Assembly (NCBI GenBank): GCA_012934845.2 | Contig: WNNJ02001333.1 | Location: forward strand, 1 to 64,000 | DNA length: 64,000 nucleotides | Direction: 5' to 3' | Source: Pomphorhynchus laevis | Taxonomy: Eukaryota > Acanthocephala > Palaeacanthocephala > Echinorhynchida > Pomphorhynchidae | Shown here: positions 31,889-43,529 of the stretch, in pieces | Position numbering within the stretch: the first letter of the stretch is position 1 | Layout: each line of letters opens with the position of its first letter | The notes under the pieces: generated by a model | What the model was told of the DNA's origin: nothing | Seen by the model: only the letters and a program-made list of their open reading frames with translations | Databases searched by the model: none | Program-made: the position numbers and the translations under genes

Positions 31889-32611
31889 TAATTATTGGAG
31901 CTGGATCAAAGAATTAAATTAGCTAACTGAGTCTACGTATTGTTATATAATTATAAAATAAACAAAACATAATAATGCTAAATCAAAATTTAATAATTAA
32001 ATAATAAAATTAATAATTGTTTTTAGATTTTCTATAATTTAAATCAAGTTAAAAAATAAAAATAAAAATAAAAAATAAAAAATAAAATTTAAAATAAACG
32101 TCATTTTTATGAATTGACTGATAAATAACAGACGTTGATCCTTAACTTTAATTGACTTTAATTGATAACTTTAATTAATAACTTTATATTATATGGTATG
32201 CATGAATGCTCATGCAAAAATATGTTTCTTGTAAATTTAAATATGTCATCTTTACGATATAAATTAATAGTAGTTTTAGTTAATGTTAATTTAATGTTCA
32301 TATCTAGATTTACACCTTCTTTATCATTAATATTGGTTTTGTTAAGAATAAGGCTTTCTGGATAAATGTGCTCACTAATTGAATAAAAATTATTAGAATT
32401 AAATACACATATATCATCAATGTATCGAAACATATATTTCATATATTTATATTGTTCGAATATAGGAAAATAGGAACATGTTTTATTGATATTTCGCTAA
32501 CTTCTAATAGCATCTTCAGAAAATTGTTTATTTTTCTGAAGATGCTAACAGTATAGTTAGCGAAATGTCAAAAATAATTTCTTCTTTCCTTTGATCCAGC
32601 ACCAATAATTA
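31889..32611. mobile_element. TIR-bounded composite with PLE-2 fragment and hammerhead pair
   Basis: Bounded by 23-bp inverted ends TAATTATTGGAGCTGGATC..(31889-31911) and its complement at 32589-32611, differing at one base. The same terminal sequence forms a stand-alone hairpin at 58983-59050. Inside are a minus-strand PLE-2 fragment (31916-32450; frame 32158-32442 with MFRYIDDICVFNSNN and HIYPESLILNKTN) and the inverted hammerhead pair at 32486-32569. I infer a non-autonomous or PLE-derived unit whose ends are these inverted sequences. The fossil RT has several breaks. Confidence 0.6.
32486..32570. ncRNA. Inverted pair of hammerhead-like motifs
   Basis: Plus strand: CTGAAGA (32536-32542), stem II GCTAAC-AGTATA-GTTAGC (six perfect pairs, 32544-32561), GAAA (32562-32565). 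Minus strand, reading back from about 32520: CTGAAGA, GCTA..TAGC, GAAA. The two cores are joined by AGAAAATTG..TTTTTCT, so the whole locus is a palindrome. The plus core with its perfect stem II is one of the best-preserved motifs outside PLE-1. Confidence 0.65.
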
Positions 32612-32794
32612 TTTACAGATAATATAAATAAAGCAGAATATGCATCTAGATATGAATATTGTGGTGACTGAACAAATAAGTTTTACTGATTAGTATATTG
32701 TTTAATAATATTTTAGTGTACAATTCATTAAAGCCTCTTCTTGCTACGTTGTTAATAATTTCAAAAGAACTAAGGAGACAATAAATTTTCCAGA

Positions 32795-33400
32795 AACACT
32801 ATATTTCGAATGCTGTTGCCATCATCGTCAGTCTTTACAAGTTTTACAAATTGCAAAAATATGCTTTATAAATAATAAACATTGATTTGCCTCGTTGTTT
32901 CGTTGAGGTTAAACAACAATTAAAAATTAAAAAGGAAAATAAAAATTTTTAAAAATACAATGAAACAAAGAAAATTAGATACAGAAGCACAAAACATGAT
33001 CAAGAGATACAAGCAAACATAAAAATTGTAGAAAACTTAAAATAAAAAATTCTCAGAGACAATAAAACAGAAAGAAAATTAAAATATATTAATTCTGAAT
33101 CCTGGGTTCGTTAAGCCCGCTCAAAAAGTAAATTATACTAAGCTGCTGCGAAATACTATTTTATGTTTAATGCATTTTTTGTTTGTATCTCTTAATCATG
33201 TTTTATTTCTGTATTTGTTTTGCTTATTTTTATTGTGCGCATTTTTTTTGCTTTTCCTTTCTGATTTTAATTGCTGTTCAACCTTAACGAAATAACGAGA
33301 CACATGAATGGTAATTTTGTACAAAGAGCCATATTTTTGGAATTTGATAAACTTGTACAACCTGACAGCAACCATTGAAATATAGTGTTTATGTGAAATG
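32795..33400. repeat. ~600-bp inverted repeat, PLE-end-like
   Basis: The arms 32795-33015 and 33170-33400 are diverged inverted copies. They share AACACTATATTTC, TACAAG..TTTA.CAAATT, TTTCGTT.AGGTT.AACA.CAATTAAAA and CATGATTAAGAGATACAA. Toward the outer ends each arm has a degraded hammerhead-like core on the strand reading outward (CGATGATGGC..TTCGAAATA on the minus strand near 32810-32840). A third copy of part of one arm is at 39296-39370. No ORF. Confidence 0.55.
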
Positions 33401-33781
33401 TATTTCCATCTTGGCTTTTTTCAAATTATTAATATTTTATCTAAAATACATTAAATTTTTTGTTTTGAGACCGTGGTTAAAAACTTGGATATCTAAAAGA
33501 ATAGATCAAACAATATAATATGAAATCAATCTTAGAATACCAATATTAAGAAAGAGCTAAAAGCTAATTTGTAAAATGTTACCCTGCACGTTGACGATTG
33601 TAATTTTCTCATGTGCTGCTATTATTCTTTTAGGTACCTATTCTACTTATTATTGTCTTTGGTGACTTAGCATGGTTGTCGATCTTCATTAAAGCAAATT
33701 TTCGAATGTAATCTGGAATAATTTATGGTTTAGAATAAATCACACTGTTGAAGATGTCTGCATTGAAAACTATTTTGCATT

Positions 33782-33871
33782 TAATTTTTATTTAGTTTGT
33801 CAGCAGATTTATTTAACAACCTAATTCTCAATGCAGATAATATATATTTTTTAATAGTTGATATTGATATA
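33782..33871. repeat. ~88-bp direct repeat, copy 2
   Basis: Second copy of the sequence at 31791-31877. It ends exactly where the LINE-A 5' region starts (about 33872), so it is the immediate 5' flank of that insertion. Confidence 0.85.
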
Positions 33872-34024
33872 AAAAAATTTGGTTTCTTATAAACATACAA
33901 TTGACTCGCTCCGCTCAACGAAAAATTTTAACAGCATAAATACACAAACAAAAAATTTAAACAGCTTAAACACACAACAAGGAGCGCAGTTTTAAAAATT
34001 GTAAACTATCGCAACCTACAGTTA

Positions 34025-35164
34025 ATGGGAGCCAAGAAGAAAAATCTACCAAAAGCCAAGCGAGCAGTCTCTGTTGATACCGATAAAACCGGCAAGCTCG
34101 AGAACATACAAGTGGAATGCTCCGCTAGCGGCTGTCAAATCTGGACATCATTAACACATAATTGTGCTTTGGGTCAGGAAACTTGCGGCGGGCCACCGTT
34201 CTACTGCGGATTCTGTGCGGCGAAACAAATCAACTTGTTAATAAAACGCTTAGAGCAATTGGAAATGGCATCGCAGCATGATCGAATTTCTCAAATTTCT
34301 GATAAATCTACTGAGACAGTAAAGGAGCCGCAAATTGTATCGCAGCAAGATGGATTTTGTCAAGTTTATGATAAATCTACTGAGACAGTGACGGAGCCGC
34401 AAATTGTTACAACTAATGTATTTTCACTCCCCGACACCCCACGTCCCGTCCTTCCTGTCTCGTTTCTCAATAACTTGCATCCATCAATCAAAATCACCTC
34501 CACCAACCTCCACTATCCTTCCACTCATAACCTTTCCTCACATCGCTTGCCACCCTCTTTATTATCATTATCCTCTATGTCTCCCGTCGTCAAACCAAAT
34601 CCCTCCAAATCATCAACTACCAGCTCTTCTATCGTGATCTCACCTACTCACGTCAGTCGTCCTCCTTTACGGAAGCGCTTTGCTTCTCGCGATCGTTGCG
34701 TCATTGTCACTAATATCACGCCTTCTAACTCCTTATCTCCACAAGCACGTCTGGACCACGATGTTTCCGCCTTCAGATCCATCCTCTCGTCTATTGTTCC
34801 TGCGGATAAACCATCCTTTTTCAAGGACATTTCTCCTGTCGCATTCATCCGTCTAAACAAATCTTCTCAATCTAATCCTTCCCAGCCCCCTCTCCTAAAA
34901 ATTGTTTTCAAGCATCGCTCTCACGCGTCTTCTGTCCTCTCTCAACGATTCAAACTCATGTCATCTTCAACCACTCGAATTTTCCCCGATCGCGCCCCTT
35001 CCGAAATCGCTCAAATCTCTTCAGCCTGCATCGAAAAACGCCGTCGCGAGGAAAACGGCGAAACATCACTCGCCATCCGAAACATAGACGGAAATTTTCA
35101 AGTTGTCCACACCCGTCCAAAAATTCGATGGCGCTCCATCTCTCCTATGTGTCTTCTCCACTAG
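34025..35164 (+). CDS. LINE-A ORF1 protein (PHD-like finger + RRM-like domain)
   Basis: 379 codons, open. A basic N-terminus (GAKKKNLPKAKR) is followed by a zinc finger with Cys/His at 32, 37, 45, 47, 54, 61 and 64, spaced like a PHD finger, then a short coiled-coil-like LLIKRLEQLE (71-80). Residues ~83-128 are two tandem ~23-residue repeats (DKSTETVKEPQIV / DKSTETVTEPQIV). A Pro/Ser-rich linker precedes an RRM-like region from ~225 (RDRCVIVTNITPSN) to ~320. LINE ORF1 proteins bind the element RNA. The last 37 bases overlap ORF2. Homologous to the LINE-B ORF1 remnant. Confidence 0.8.
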   Translation: MGAKKKNLPKAKRAVSVDTDKTGKLENIQVECSASGCQIWTSLTHNCALGQETCGGPPFYCGFCAAKQINLLIKRLEQLEMASQHDRISQISDKSTETVKEPQIVSQQDGFCQVYDKSTETVTEPQIVTTNVFSLPDTPRPVLPVSFLNNLHPSIKITSTNLHYPSTHNLSSHRLPPSLLSLSSMSPVVKPNPSKSSTTSSSIVISPTHVSRPPLRKRFASRDRCVIVTNITPSNSLSPQARLDHDVSAFRSILSSIVPADKPSFFKDISPVAFIRLNKSSQSNPSQPPLLKIVFKHRSHASSVLSQRFKLMSSSTTRIFPDRAPSEIAQISSACIEKRRREENGETSLAIRNIDGNFQVVHTRPKIRWRSISPMCLLH

Positions 35165-38021
35165 TCTCTTTCGCCACAGCACACGGTTTCCGCCTCGGTT
35201 TCCTCAACACTAGATCTATTCTCAATAAATCCGATCTTATCCTCAACCTATTCACCAAGCAATCCATCGATCTCTTCTGCCTCACCGAATCCTGGCACTC
35301 AGATTCCGACGACCTTTCCATTCGCCGTCTGCTCTCTGCCGGTTGCTCCCTAGTCGAATCCGCCCGCCCCCTCAGCTCATGCCCTTCTAAATTCTCTAAT
35401 CATGGCGGCATCGTCGCATTCGCGCGTCACCCAGCGTCTCTTCGCAAAATCAATACCCCTTTCAGTCCTTGCTCTTTTGAATTGCTCACTTGTCGTTATT
35501 CTAACCCGATCACTCTAGATCTTGCCATTATATACCGTCCTGGTTCATCAGCTCCTGCAGCCTTATTTTTTACCGAACTTGCTGACCTCCTTTCCCATTG
35601 TTCTTTGTCCTCAATCCCTTCACTCGTTCTAGGCGACTTCAATATCCGCCTAGACCGCCCCTCTTTAACAGATTCCATCCGATTCATCAACATTCTATCC
35701 AACTACAATTACAAACTAATCTCCACTGCCCCCACACATATACTTGGCGGGGCACTCGACATCATCGCTGTCCCCGATCATTTTGCTGCCCACACCTCAC
35801 TGTCCATCTCTGATCCTGGTCTATCCGATCACTTTCTTATCACCCTTGATCTCGCTCGCAACCACACCCCTCCTCACACACCTACAATCCTACGTCGCCC
35901 TTGGAGAAATCTTGACCTCTCCCTTCTCCGCTCTGCCTTACTCAAATCGTCTCTATCATTACCCACAATAACATATTCATCTCCTCACGATCTCGCCTTT
36001 CTTTTCGACTCTGAACTCACATCCACTCTCGATATTCTCTTGCCCTTCAAATCTCACCCACACCGTCGCTTGCACCGTGCCCCATGGTTTGACATCCAAT
36101 GCCTACTCTCAAAGCGTCGACTCCGCCATGCTTTGAGAGTCTATCACCGCTCTCAGACGCGATTTACACTCGATCACTCCGTCTTTCCGTGATTCCTATC
36201 TTGCTCTTCGCCGGTCTCATCTCCACCTACTACGTACCAAATGCAACTCCTTCTGGCAGCATAAAATCATCACTTCATTCAACTCTAAGACTCTCTGGCA
36301 TACTTTTAACTCAATCCTAGCTCGTTCCTCTACGCCTTGCAACATCAATGCTAATGATTATTCGTCATTTCTCCAGACTAAAGTATCCACGCTGCTCTCT
36401 CACACCCCGGTCTCCATCCTATCCCACTCTGCCCAGTCTACACTCATCCTTCCGGAACTCTTTCATCTTCTCCCTGTATCACCTACAGAAGTATCATCTG
36501 TCCTCATGTCCTTGCCCAACAAAACCTCACCTGCCGATCCCCTGCCTACCCACATATTAAAATCTATATGCTCATCGATATCCCCATTTCTCACAACCTT
36601 GTTTAACTCGTCCATCCGCAGTCGTATCTTCCCTTCACACTGGAAATCTGCAATCGTTCGTCCCCTCCTTAAGAAACAATCGCTCGACCCCTCCCTTCCT
36701 TCTAGCTATCGCCCCATTTCACTACTCCCTACTCTTTCTAAGCTCTTAGAACGCCTCATCTTAATACAAATCAACGCTTATCTCTCCTCATCCAATCTGT
36801 ACCCTCCTTTCCAATCCGCTTTCCGCTCTAATCACTCGACAGAAATCGCATGCATAAAAGTGTACAACGACTTACTCATTTCTCGAGACAAGGCTCTATA
36901 TAGTGTTCTCATTTCTTTCGACCTCTCCTCCGCATTCAACATTGTCGACCACTCCGTCCTCCTTTCTCGCCTTCGTTATGATTACGGCTTTTCTTCCTCC
37001 TCCGTAGCATGGTTTGCCTCATATCTATCAGACCGTTCCTTTCGCGTCTGTTCTAATTCATCATCCTCCCCTCCCATCCCTATTTTTTGCGGGGTTCCAC
37101 AAGGTTCAGTCCTAGGTCCCCTGCTTTTCTCTCTTTTGCTTGGCGATCTCTCTCCGTTTATCAAACCTTACTCCTTTAACGTCATGCAATACGCCGATGA
37201 CATCCTCATCTATGCTCATGCACCCGCACATCGCATACACGATATCGGCATTTCTGCCTCCAACTGTCTTTCTTCTATCTACAAACGTCTCTCCAATCTC
37301 CATCTCGTTCTAAACCCCGAAAAGTCCAAAATAATGTGGAGCCTCCCCCGTAAACCAAACATATCTCCTCCTAGTATCTTTTGCCTCATCGATTATCCCC
37401 ATAGTACACAATCTCACTTTCTTAGGTTTCCATTTCGATGATCACCTTTCCCTTAAACCCTTCGTCCGTGACAAGGTCCGCTCGTCTAACTTAATTCTCC
37501 GTGACATCCGCCGTATCCGCACCCTTCTCGACTTCCGTTCTTGTATGTCTCTTCTTTCATCGCTTCTTTTCCCTAAAATCGATTACTGCCTTAGCCTTTT
37601 CGCCAATTCTCCAAAATCCATCATCCTACCCCTACAACGAATAATCAACACCGCCGTTCGAGTGCTCTTTCGTCTCCGTCGCTTCGACCACACATCCACA
37701 TATTTTGCCCAACTCTCCTGGCCCACCATCCACATCCGCATCAAACTCCGCCTTCTTCTCGTTACCTTTCGTCTCATCGCTGTCGGCTCCCCATCGTTCA
37801 TCAACCTTCCTTTCTTAGACGATACTCGCCCCACCTCGCTATCGCTTCGTTCCTGTCATATCCTCTTACTCCACGTTCCTAATTACTCCAACAACTACGG
37901 TCTCCGATCCTTCCTCGTCGCCGCCTCACTCGCCTGGAATCAACTCCCTCTCGACGTCCGCCGCGCTCCCTCCTTTATCACATTCAAACACCTCCTCCGT
38001 TCACACCTTCTCGACACCTGA
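35128..38021 (+). pseudogene. LINE-A ORF2: EEP endonuclease + reverse transcriptase, two frame changes
   Basis: It starts MALHLSYVSSPL inside the end of ORF1. The EEP endonuclease (35128-35870) shows GFLNTRSILNK, LFCLTESWHSD, VLGDFNIRLD and GLSDHFLI. RT is at about 36500-37340: SSYRPISLLPTLSKLLER, SFDLSSAFNIVDHSVLLSRL, FCGVPQGSVLGPLLFSLL and the catalytic MQYADDILIYAH. The C-terminal block has FLVAASLAWNQLPLDVRRAP, typical of CR1/L2/Jockey-like LINEs. The frame passes from +1 to +2 between about 36130 and 36165 and to +3 near 37430. All domains are otherwise continuous and no internal stop was noticed within frames. Confidence 0.88.
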
Positions 38022-38274
38022 TTCACAGTCTTGTTTTGTTGTGGTCATGTAAGCGTGCGCTGGCACGCATTTGCCACGTTAAAATAAATCCCTTTTTTTA
38101 ATCACAATAAGTGCTAAGAAGCCTAGTAATTTTGAGTATTTAAACTAAAATGTTATGTCAGCTAATCCACGAATATTTGCTGACTTTCTTTAATATGAAA
38201 TTGTATATGATTATCCGTGTGAAGATCCATAGCGACAAAAATGTTACTTGAACGGCTATAATCAATCAGATCAA

Positions 38275-38770
38275 ATAACAAAGCCTACGTATTTTATACT
38301 ATATATACTATAAAGTATAATATAAAATATTTAATACTATTGTTTGCCTGAAAGAAGATATATATAATAAAGATAAATATTAAATAATTATAAAAGATTT
38401 TATACAATTTATATTTATATCAAGTTAAAATTTAAAATTGGAATTTAAAATAAAAGTCAATTTTTATGAATTGACTAATAACTAACATATGTTGTATCAT
38501 AATAAGGATTAGAGGTCACTGAAGGAACAGAAATGCTCTCAGGTTTCATCCCCCATTCCTCAACCCAACATGGCGTGGGGCCAAATACATGCTGCTGGCG
38601 TACTTCCTCTCATTAAATTTGATTATTTGGTGTACCTTATTCTAATATAAAGCATATTGTTTATTATCCATCCATAAAAAATTTTCGCTTAATAGTTTAA
38701 ATAAATTTTAATAATATTTTGTTGATTTATATATTGTAAATTTAATATTTTAATAATATTTTGATGATAA
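38275..38770 (-). mobile_element. PLE-2 3'-end fragment
   Basis: Terminal part of PLE-2 only: AAGCCTACGTATT at 38281, AATTGACTAATAACTAACATA, GGAACAGAAATGCTCTCAGG, CAACCCAACATGGCG and ATTATCCATCCATAAAAA. No RT coding. It directly follows the LINE-A 3' flank. Confidence 0.6.
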
Positions 38771-39739
38771 TTTTTTATAATTCTACGTTATACGGAAAAG
38801 TAAAACAATCATTAAACTTGCTTAAAAATCAAGCAAACAGATTATGTTATTTATTAAAAATATTTAGGTACGTAGTTATGGTATAGTAGATCAAAAAGAA
38901 TAATCTATGTTTCTTAAAAATACGCATATATATGGGTTAAATTGTAAAATTGCTCAGTACATTACATTTCTTGTGTAAAACAATTTGATCGTGATGATGA
39001 CATCAGTCACTGAAATATTGAAATAAATAGTTCTACACGCCTAGGTTCCATTCTACAGCTATACTCCTTAATTCCGATTACTTGGTAAATTGCTCAGCTT
39101 CACTCAAACAGTATTAAAATGTATTTGAATTATAGGTTTTGTATCGTGCAGTTATGATTTAACAATATATAATAATATATAACAATATATATATACTATA
39201 TATTGTATATATAGTATATTGTATATAATATATACAATATATAATAAATATTATATATTGTTACATAATATATAACAATATATTCATTGTGATTATTTTT
39301 TATTTTTTGCATTCCCTTTTTAATTGCTCTTCAATCTTAACAAAATAACGAGGCACAACAATGATTATTATGTATAAAAAAATGTACAAAAAAATGTCTG
39401 AATGATAAGTATATTCAGCTATGTAATAAATGTGAAAATGCTATCTAAACAACCTGATATATAGATCGGGTTTAGACATGACTAATCTACATAAACAATT
39501 TGGTGTTTACTCATTTCGAGATTACCTATTTATCATGATTACATTTTGCTAAGGAGTTAAACTTAATCAAAATCAAACATATTTAGCAAATCAATTTCTA
39601 TTATAGGTTATCATAAAAGCGAGCTGTAGCAAGACTATATATATTTGTGCTCGATGTCATATCGAAATTACTCGGAATTGTGTGTAATACAATACTTTAT
39701 AATATTAGAGAATAAAATCAAATCGAGCAACAAAGGGAT
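38771..39739. other. Spacer with AT palindromes and repeat debris
   Basis: No gene. 38996-39020 is a degraded hammerhead-like core on the plus strand (GTGATGA, TGAC-ATCA-GTCA, then TGAAAT). 39160-39290 is an ATATATTGTATATA-type palindromic repeat. 39296-39370 is a copy of one arm of the inverted repeat at 33170-33310 (TAATTGCTCTTCAATCTTAA, AAAATAACGAGGCAC). Confidence 0.5.
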
Positions 39740-40930
39740 ATATTTTATTTCGAAGCATTCGGGCTTTACTACCCTCCTTCAGTGAAAAACAAAACGAAAA
39801 TTTGCCCTGATTACAGGTCTTTTATAAAACAATTACGTTCATATTGACACTAAAGAATTAGCACCTTTTCGAGATACTTTCTTAAATTAATGTATGCTGT
39901 TTGAGCTATCAGGATTGAAGTCATAATGTGATTGTGTTTCTCGATCATGTGCCTAACTGCACCGTCATTGTTTACTCGTTTAGCTTAAATGTCTGCTCGC
40001 CTATTATTTGCCCTTATGTTTAAGGCTGAACCCATCTGCCCCACATATTTAACCTTACAGCATGTACACTCGTATTGGTATACACAGCATTCCATGCTGT
40101 AGTTGAGTTGTCCCTAAACTCTGTACGTGGATCCAGTTTTCAAGCTCGCAAAGCATCTTGATTATTCATTTGTTGACAACATTTGCAGCGTGGTGTATTG
40201 CTTGCTCGGCTGATATTTTGTTGGGTAGCTTCAAATCTTGTTGACGACAATATATCACGAATATAGCGATATTTTATTTTGTGTACATGATCACTGCTGG
40301 CGTGAATGATTGATAGAAATAATTCCATCAAACTTAGGTGTAGTGTCGTTTGCCATATGTCTGAAGGATCTTTGTAGATATCTACGTCCAGAAATGTAAT
40401 TTTTTCATTGTATGGTTAAGAAATTGTGAACTTTAATTCGTTGAATTTATTCAAATTTTGTATGAATTAATCTAATTTGTCACGTCCACGATCCCATACA
40501 AGAAACACGTCGTCAATGTACAGTAGCCACGATGTTGGTAGGGTTTGTTTGGCTGGCAAAGTGCCTATCTTATATATTTGCGGCATACAGGCCAGCATAA
40601 GCGAGTGAAACCGGGCTATTCATTGCGGTGCCTTTCATTTGCTCGTACGTCTGTCCTTCGACTTCAAATATATTGTTTGATAGAACCAGTCGTAGGAGTT
40701 CGCTGATTTGTTCAGAGTAATCATCATCTATTTTATCTATGATTAACTGTTCTTTGACACATGTTATACCGTTTTTGACTAATTGAAGTGTATAAGCTAT
40801 TTACGTCCAAGATTAAGGAATGTGTTTACTTAAATATGATCCTATTATTCCTATACTTTATTGATTCTTGATTAATTCATTGTCAATTTGTTTGCTAATG
40901 TTAGCGAACAAATTGTTAACAAACAATCAT
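39740..40930 (-). mobile_element. PLE-3 fossil (RT, zinc segment, GIY-YIG)
   Basis: Minus-strand Penelope-like copy of a family different from PLE-1. Recognisable parts from high to low coordinate: a motif B-like region near 40600-40640, WLLYIDDVFLVWDRGRD (about 40490-40535), ITFLDVDIYKD (about 40390), RCKCCQQ (about 40180) and the GIY-YIG start YQYECTCCKVKYVGQMGS (about 40040-40090). Its terminal region at 39754-39786 has the CTGAAGGAGGG..CCCGAA motif related to the PLE-1 hammerhead. Broken in several places. Confidence 0.75.
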
Positions 40931-40934
40931 AGTC

Positions 40935-41140
40935 AATTATCAAGCAACTCCTACCAAAAAAATTTCGAAAGAAATACAAAGATCAAAGATAGATGTTGAA
41001 AACAAGATCAAAGAAATCTTTGATGATGTTACATTCATTAAGACGATCATTGTCAATAAACTACGACCAAGTAAGCTCTATTTTCTCCCAAAATACACAA
41101 AAACAGTACACCTGTCCTGGACGAGCAATAAGGAAAGCCA
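40935..41140 (+). mobile_element. PLE fragment, inverted relative to PLE-3
   Basis: A plus-strand RT N-terminal fragment: KIKEIFDDVTF..IIVNKLRPSKLYFLPKYTK then a CPGRAI-like end. This corresponds to the SMYLLPKIHKNKSPCPGRPI region of PLE-1. It lies head to head with the minus-strand PLE-3, an arrangement common in PLE insertions. Decayed. Confidence 0.65.
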
Positions 41141-41149
41141 ATATCATTA

Positions 41150-42600
41150 CATATTGTTGCAATTCTTAAAATTTCATTATTTCATGTATTATATTTTATA
41201 TTATATAGTATGCATGAATGCTCATGCAAAAATATGTTTCTCGTAAATATATCGAAACAGTATATCGAAATACACCAATATATCGAAACATATATTTTTA
41301 CAATACATCAATATATACAATATATCAATACATCAATATATTAAATACATCAATATATTGAAACATATATTTCATATATTTATATAGTTTAGATTTAGTT
41401 TTTACACAGTTATGAGCAAATTCATATTCTATAAAGCTTAAAAATAAATCATCTATAATTGGTCTACAATAACCACCCATTAGAAAACCTTTTAACTACC
41501 CATTGGAACCAATAAAATATAGGTATAGTTTTATCTGATTACATCTTTATACATTTTTATCCGTAATAGAACAGCGACTTATATTAAGTGTTTCTAAACT
41601 CAAATCGATACGTTTATATGTTGCGTTAACATTTAAATCGTTATAATTAATTTTTTCATCAATATATCATAATAAAGCTTTTGCATTAGAAGACAAAATT
41701 ATTACCATATTTATCAAAAGTTATTATATAGTTATCCTATAATTTCGTAAGTTCTTATTCATATCTTTATTTTTTCTTTTTATAATTGTTTGTTTTTTAT
41801 TTCATCAAATATATAAACTCTCTCATTTTTTAGGTGTATTTAAGTTTTCGCTTTTAATCAGCTTACCAAAGTAAGAATTCAAGTCATATAACGAATTGTA
41901 AATTTTATTTTTATACCCTTTTGATAGCATTTTCCTTAATTCACTATTTTCCATTAATTCTAGTTGATGAGTACTTTCATTTATTTTATCAAAATTAAGA
42001 TTTTTGCAATTGCATTCAGTTTCTATAATGTTTCTAATATTATCGTTACATATTTGATTTTAAATATTTATTATAATTACAAATTTTTCTTCCTAATGTC
42101 GGTAACAGTTTATAACTTATTTAAGGAATGTGTTTACTTAAATATGATCCTATAATTCCTATACTTTATTATCTACGAATCTATCTATATTTATGTTATT
42201 TATACATTTATTAATGAAGTTTATGGTCAATGTATATTTTCTATTGTTATTATTTACATTTATTGTACGAATATAGTATTTTGTATTACAATAACTGTCT
42301 ATTATACAACTTAGTCTATCACAATCGTTAATTAATCTTTGATTTATTATACATATGATATCTTTAGAAAAACGTCTTATATTTACATAAAGATCGTTTA
42401 GCTTATTATCTCTTAAAAGATGTTTTAATATTTCTAATTGTTCATTTATATACATATCTATTTTAATATGTTTAACTCTATTTTTCCTATTCCTTTTATC
42501 GCCATGACTTCTTGGTTTGCGTTTAACCGGATTATTATAATATAGTTGCTTATTATTTACTATACTACTTCTGCCCATTCCTGTACCACGACATTCAATC
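41150..42600 (-). mobile_element. PLE-2 fossil copy with N-terminal frame
   Basis: 41150-41500 matches the RT part of PLE-2, with a local expansion of ATATATCGAAACA-like units. 41520-42240 matches the region upstream of it in the 43806-45766 copy and the piece at 49320-49690. The 139-codon minus frame at 42159-42578 (basic start, KRKPRSHGDKRNRKNRVKHIK) is then the element's N-terminal region. It has no recognisable domain. Compared with the other copy, internal sequence is missing. Several breaks. Confidence 0.55.
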
Positions 42601-43525
42601 TTAATAAGTACATGTAATTAAGCGTTTTAATCCAAAAATCTTCTATTTCTAATTTTTTTTATATAATATTGACTTATTCTTTCTATTATATGTTCTAAAA
42701 TAAATAACTTAGTTTTTAATATTACGTCCTATCAATCTAATATGCTTATGAAATATAGTTTGACTATTATGCTGTATATTTTATCAAATCACCAATGTTT
42801 TGAATATCCTAAGATCAAATGTTCTAGACGTAAATGCAATTACCTTTTTGAAAATAAAATATTAGTTTATCTTCTCCTTTTTAGTTCTTTAAATAGCAAC
42901 AGTATATAATTTCCCAGTATGATTATACATAACTTATATAAAATGAATACTATTAGTAATACGATTGACTTTCTTAATAGCAAAATTTATTAGATTTGAT
43001 TATGAAACAATGGAAATTTTAATTATTAAAAAATTAAAGTAGATAATTAATGTTTTGAAAATTTCATATATTAATTATAAAATATTACACAATTTTAAAC
43101 TAAAAATCACTTTAAAGGTAAAATTTGAAGTAATTACTGATAAAGGTGGGATGCTTGTACTTCAAGTTACTGATATTAAACAATAATTTGAAGTATACCT
43201 TTATTTGCAGATTGTCGCTTCCACTGCGTGTTTGTATAATGCATTCTTTATATCGTTTAGGTTTTTTACATTTCCATTTGATTTTGGCATAGTGTAAAAA
43301 TTTATTGAATCACACTGAGTAATGATACTTACTATCTAGTTAATAATAATGCCAAATGCAACTTATAAATGTAGAATTACTTGCTCGTTTATTTACTCGC
43401 TATATCTTCGAGTGTACATTAGTTTCATTTTTAAAGGTATTTAGTATAATAATCCGTTGTTATTTAAAATAATATTTAGAATAATAATATTTTTACATAA
43501 TCCTCATGTATCAATTTTAGCTTCT
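42601..43525. other. Intergenic stretch without a supported gene
   Basis: AT-rich, no ORF with recognisable motif, and no clear repeat apart from general A/T bias. It may include the eroded 5' end of the neighbouring PLE-2 copy. Confidence 0.45.
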
Positions 43526-43529
43526 TATT

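Larger units (their letters stand above)
33872..38097 (+). mobile_element. LINE-A: nearly full-length CR1/L2-type LINE
   Basis: About 4.2 kb: a short 5' UTR, ORF1 (34025-35164), ORF2 overlapping it (from 35128), and a 3' UTR with a hairpin GCGTGC-GCTG-GCACGC (38053-38068), GCCACGTTAAAATAAATC and a final T-rich stretch. It is strikingly C-rich and T-rich on the sense strand and more GC-rich than its surroundings. Two other copies of its 3' end occur here (13503, 16547). The only damage noticed is two frame changes in ORF2, so it is young but not autonomous as it stands. Confidence 0.88.
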
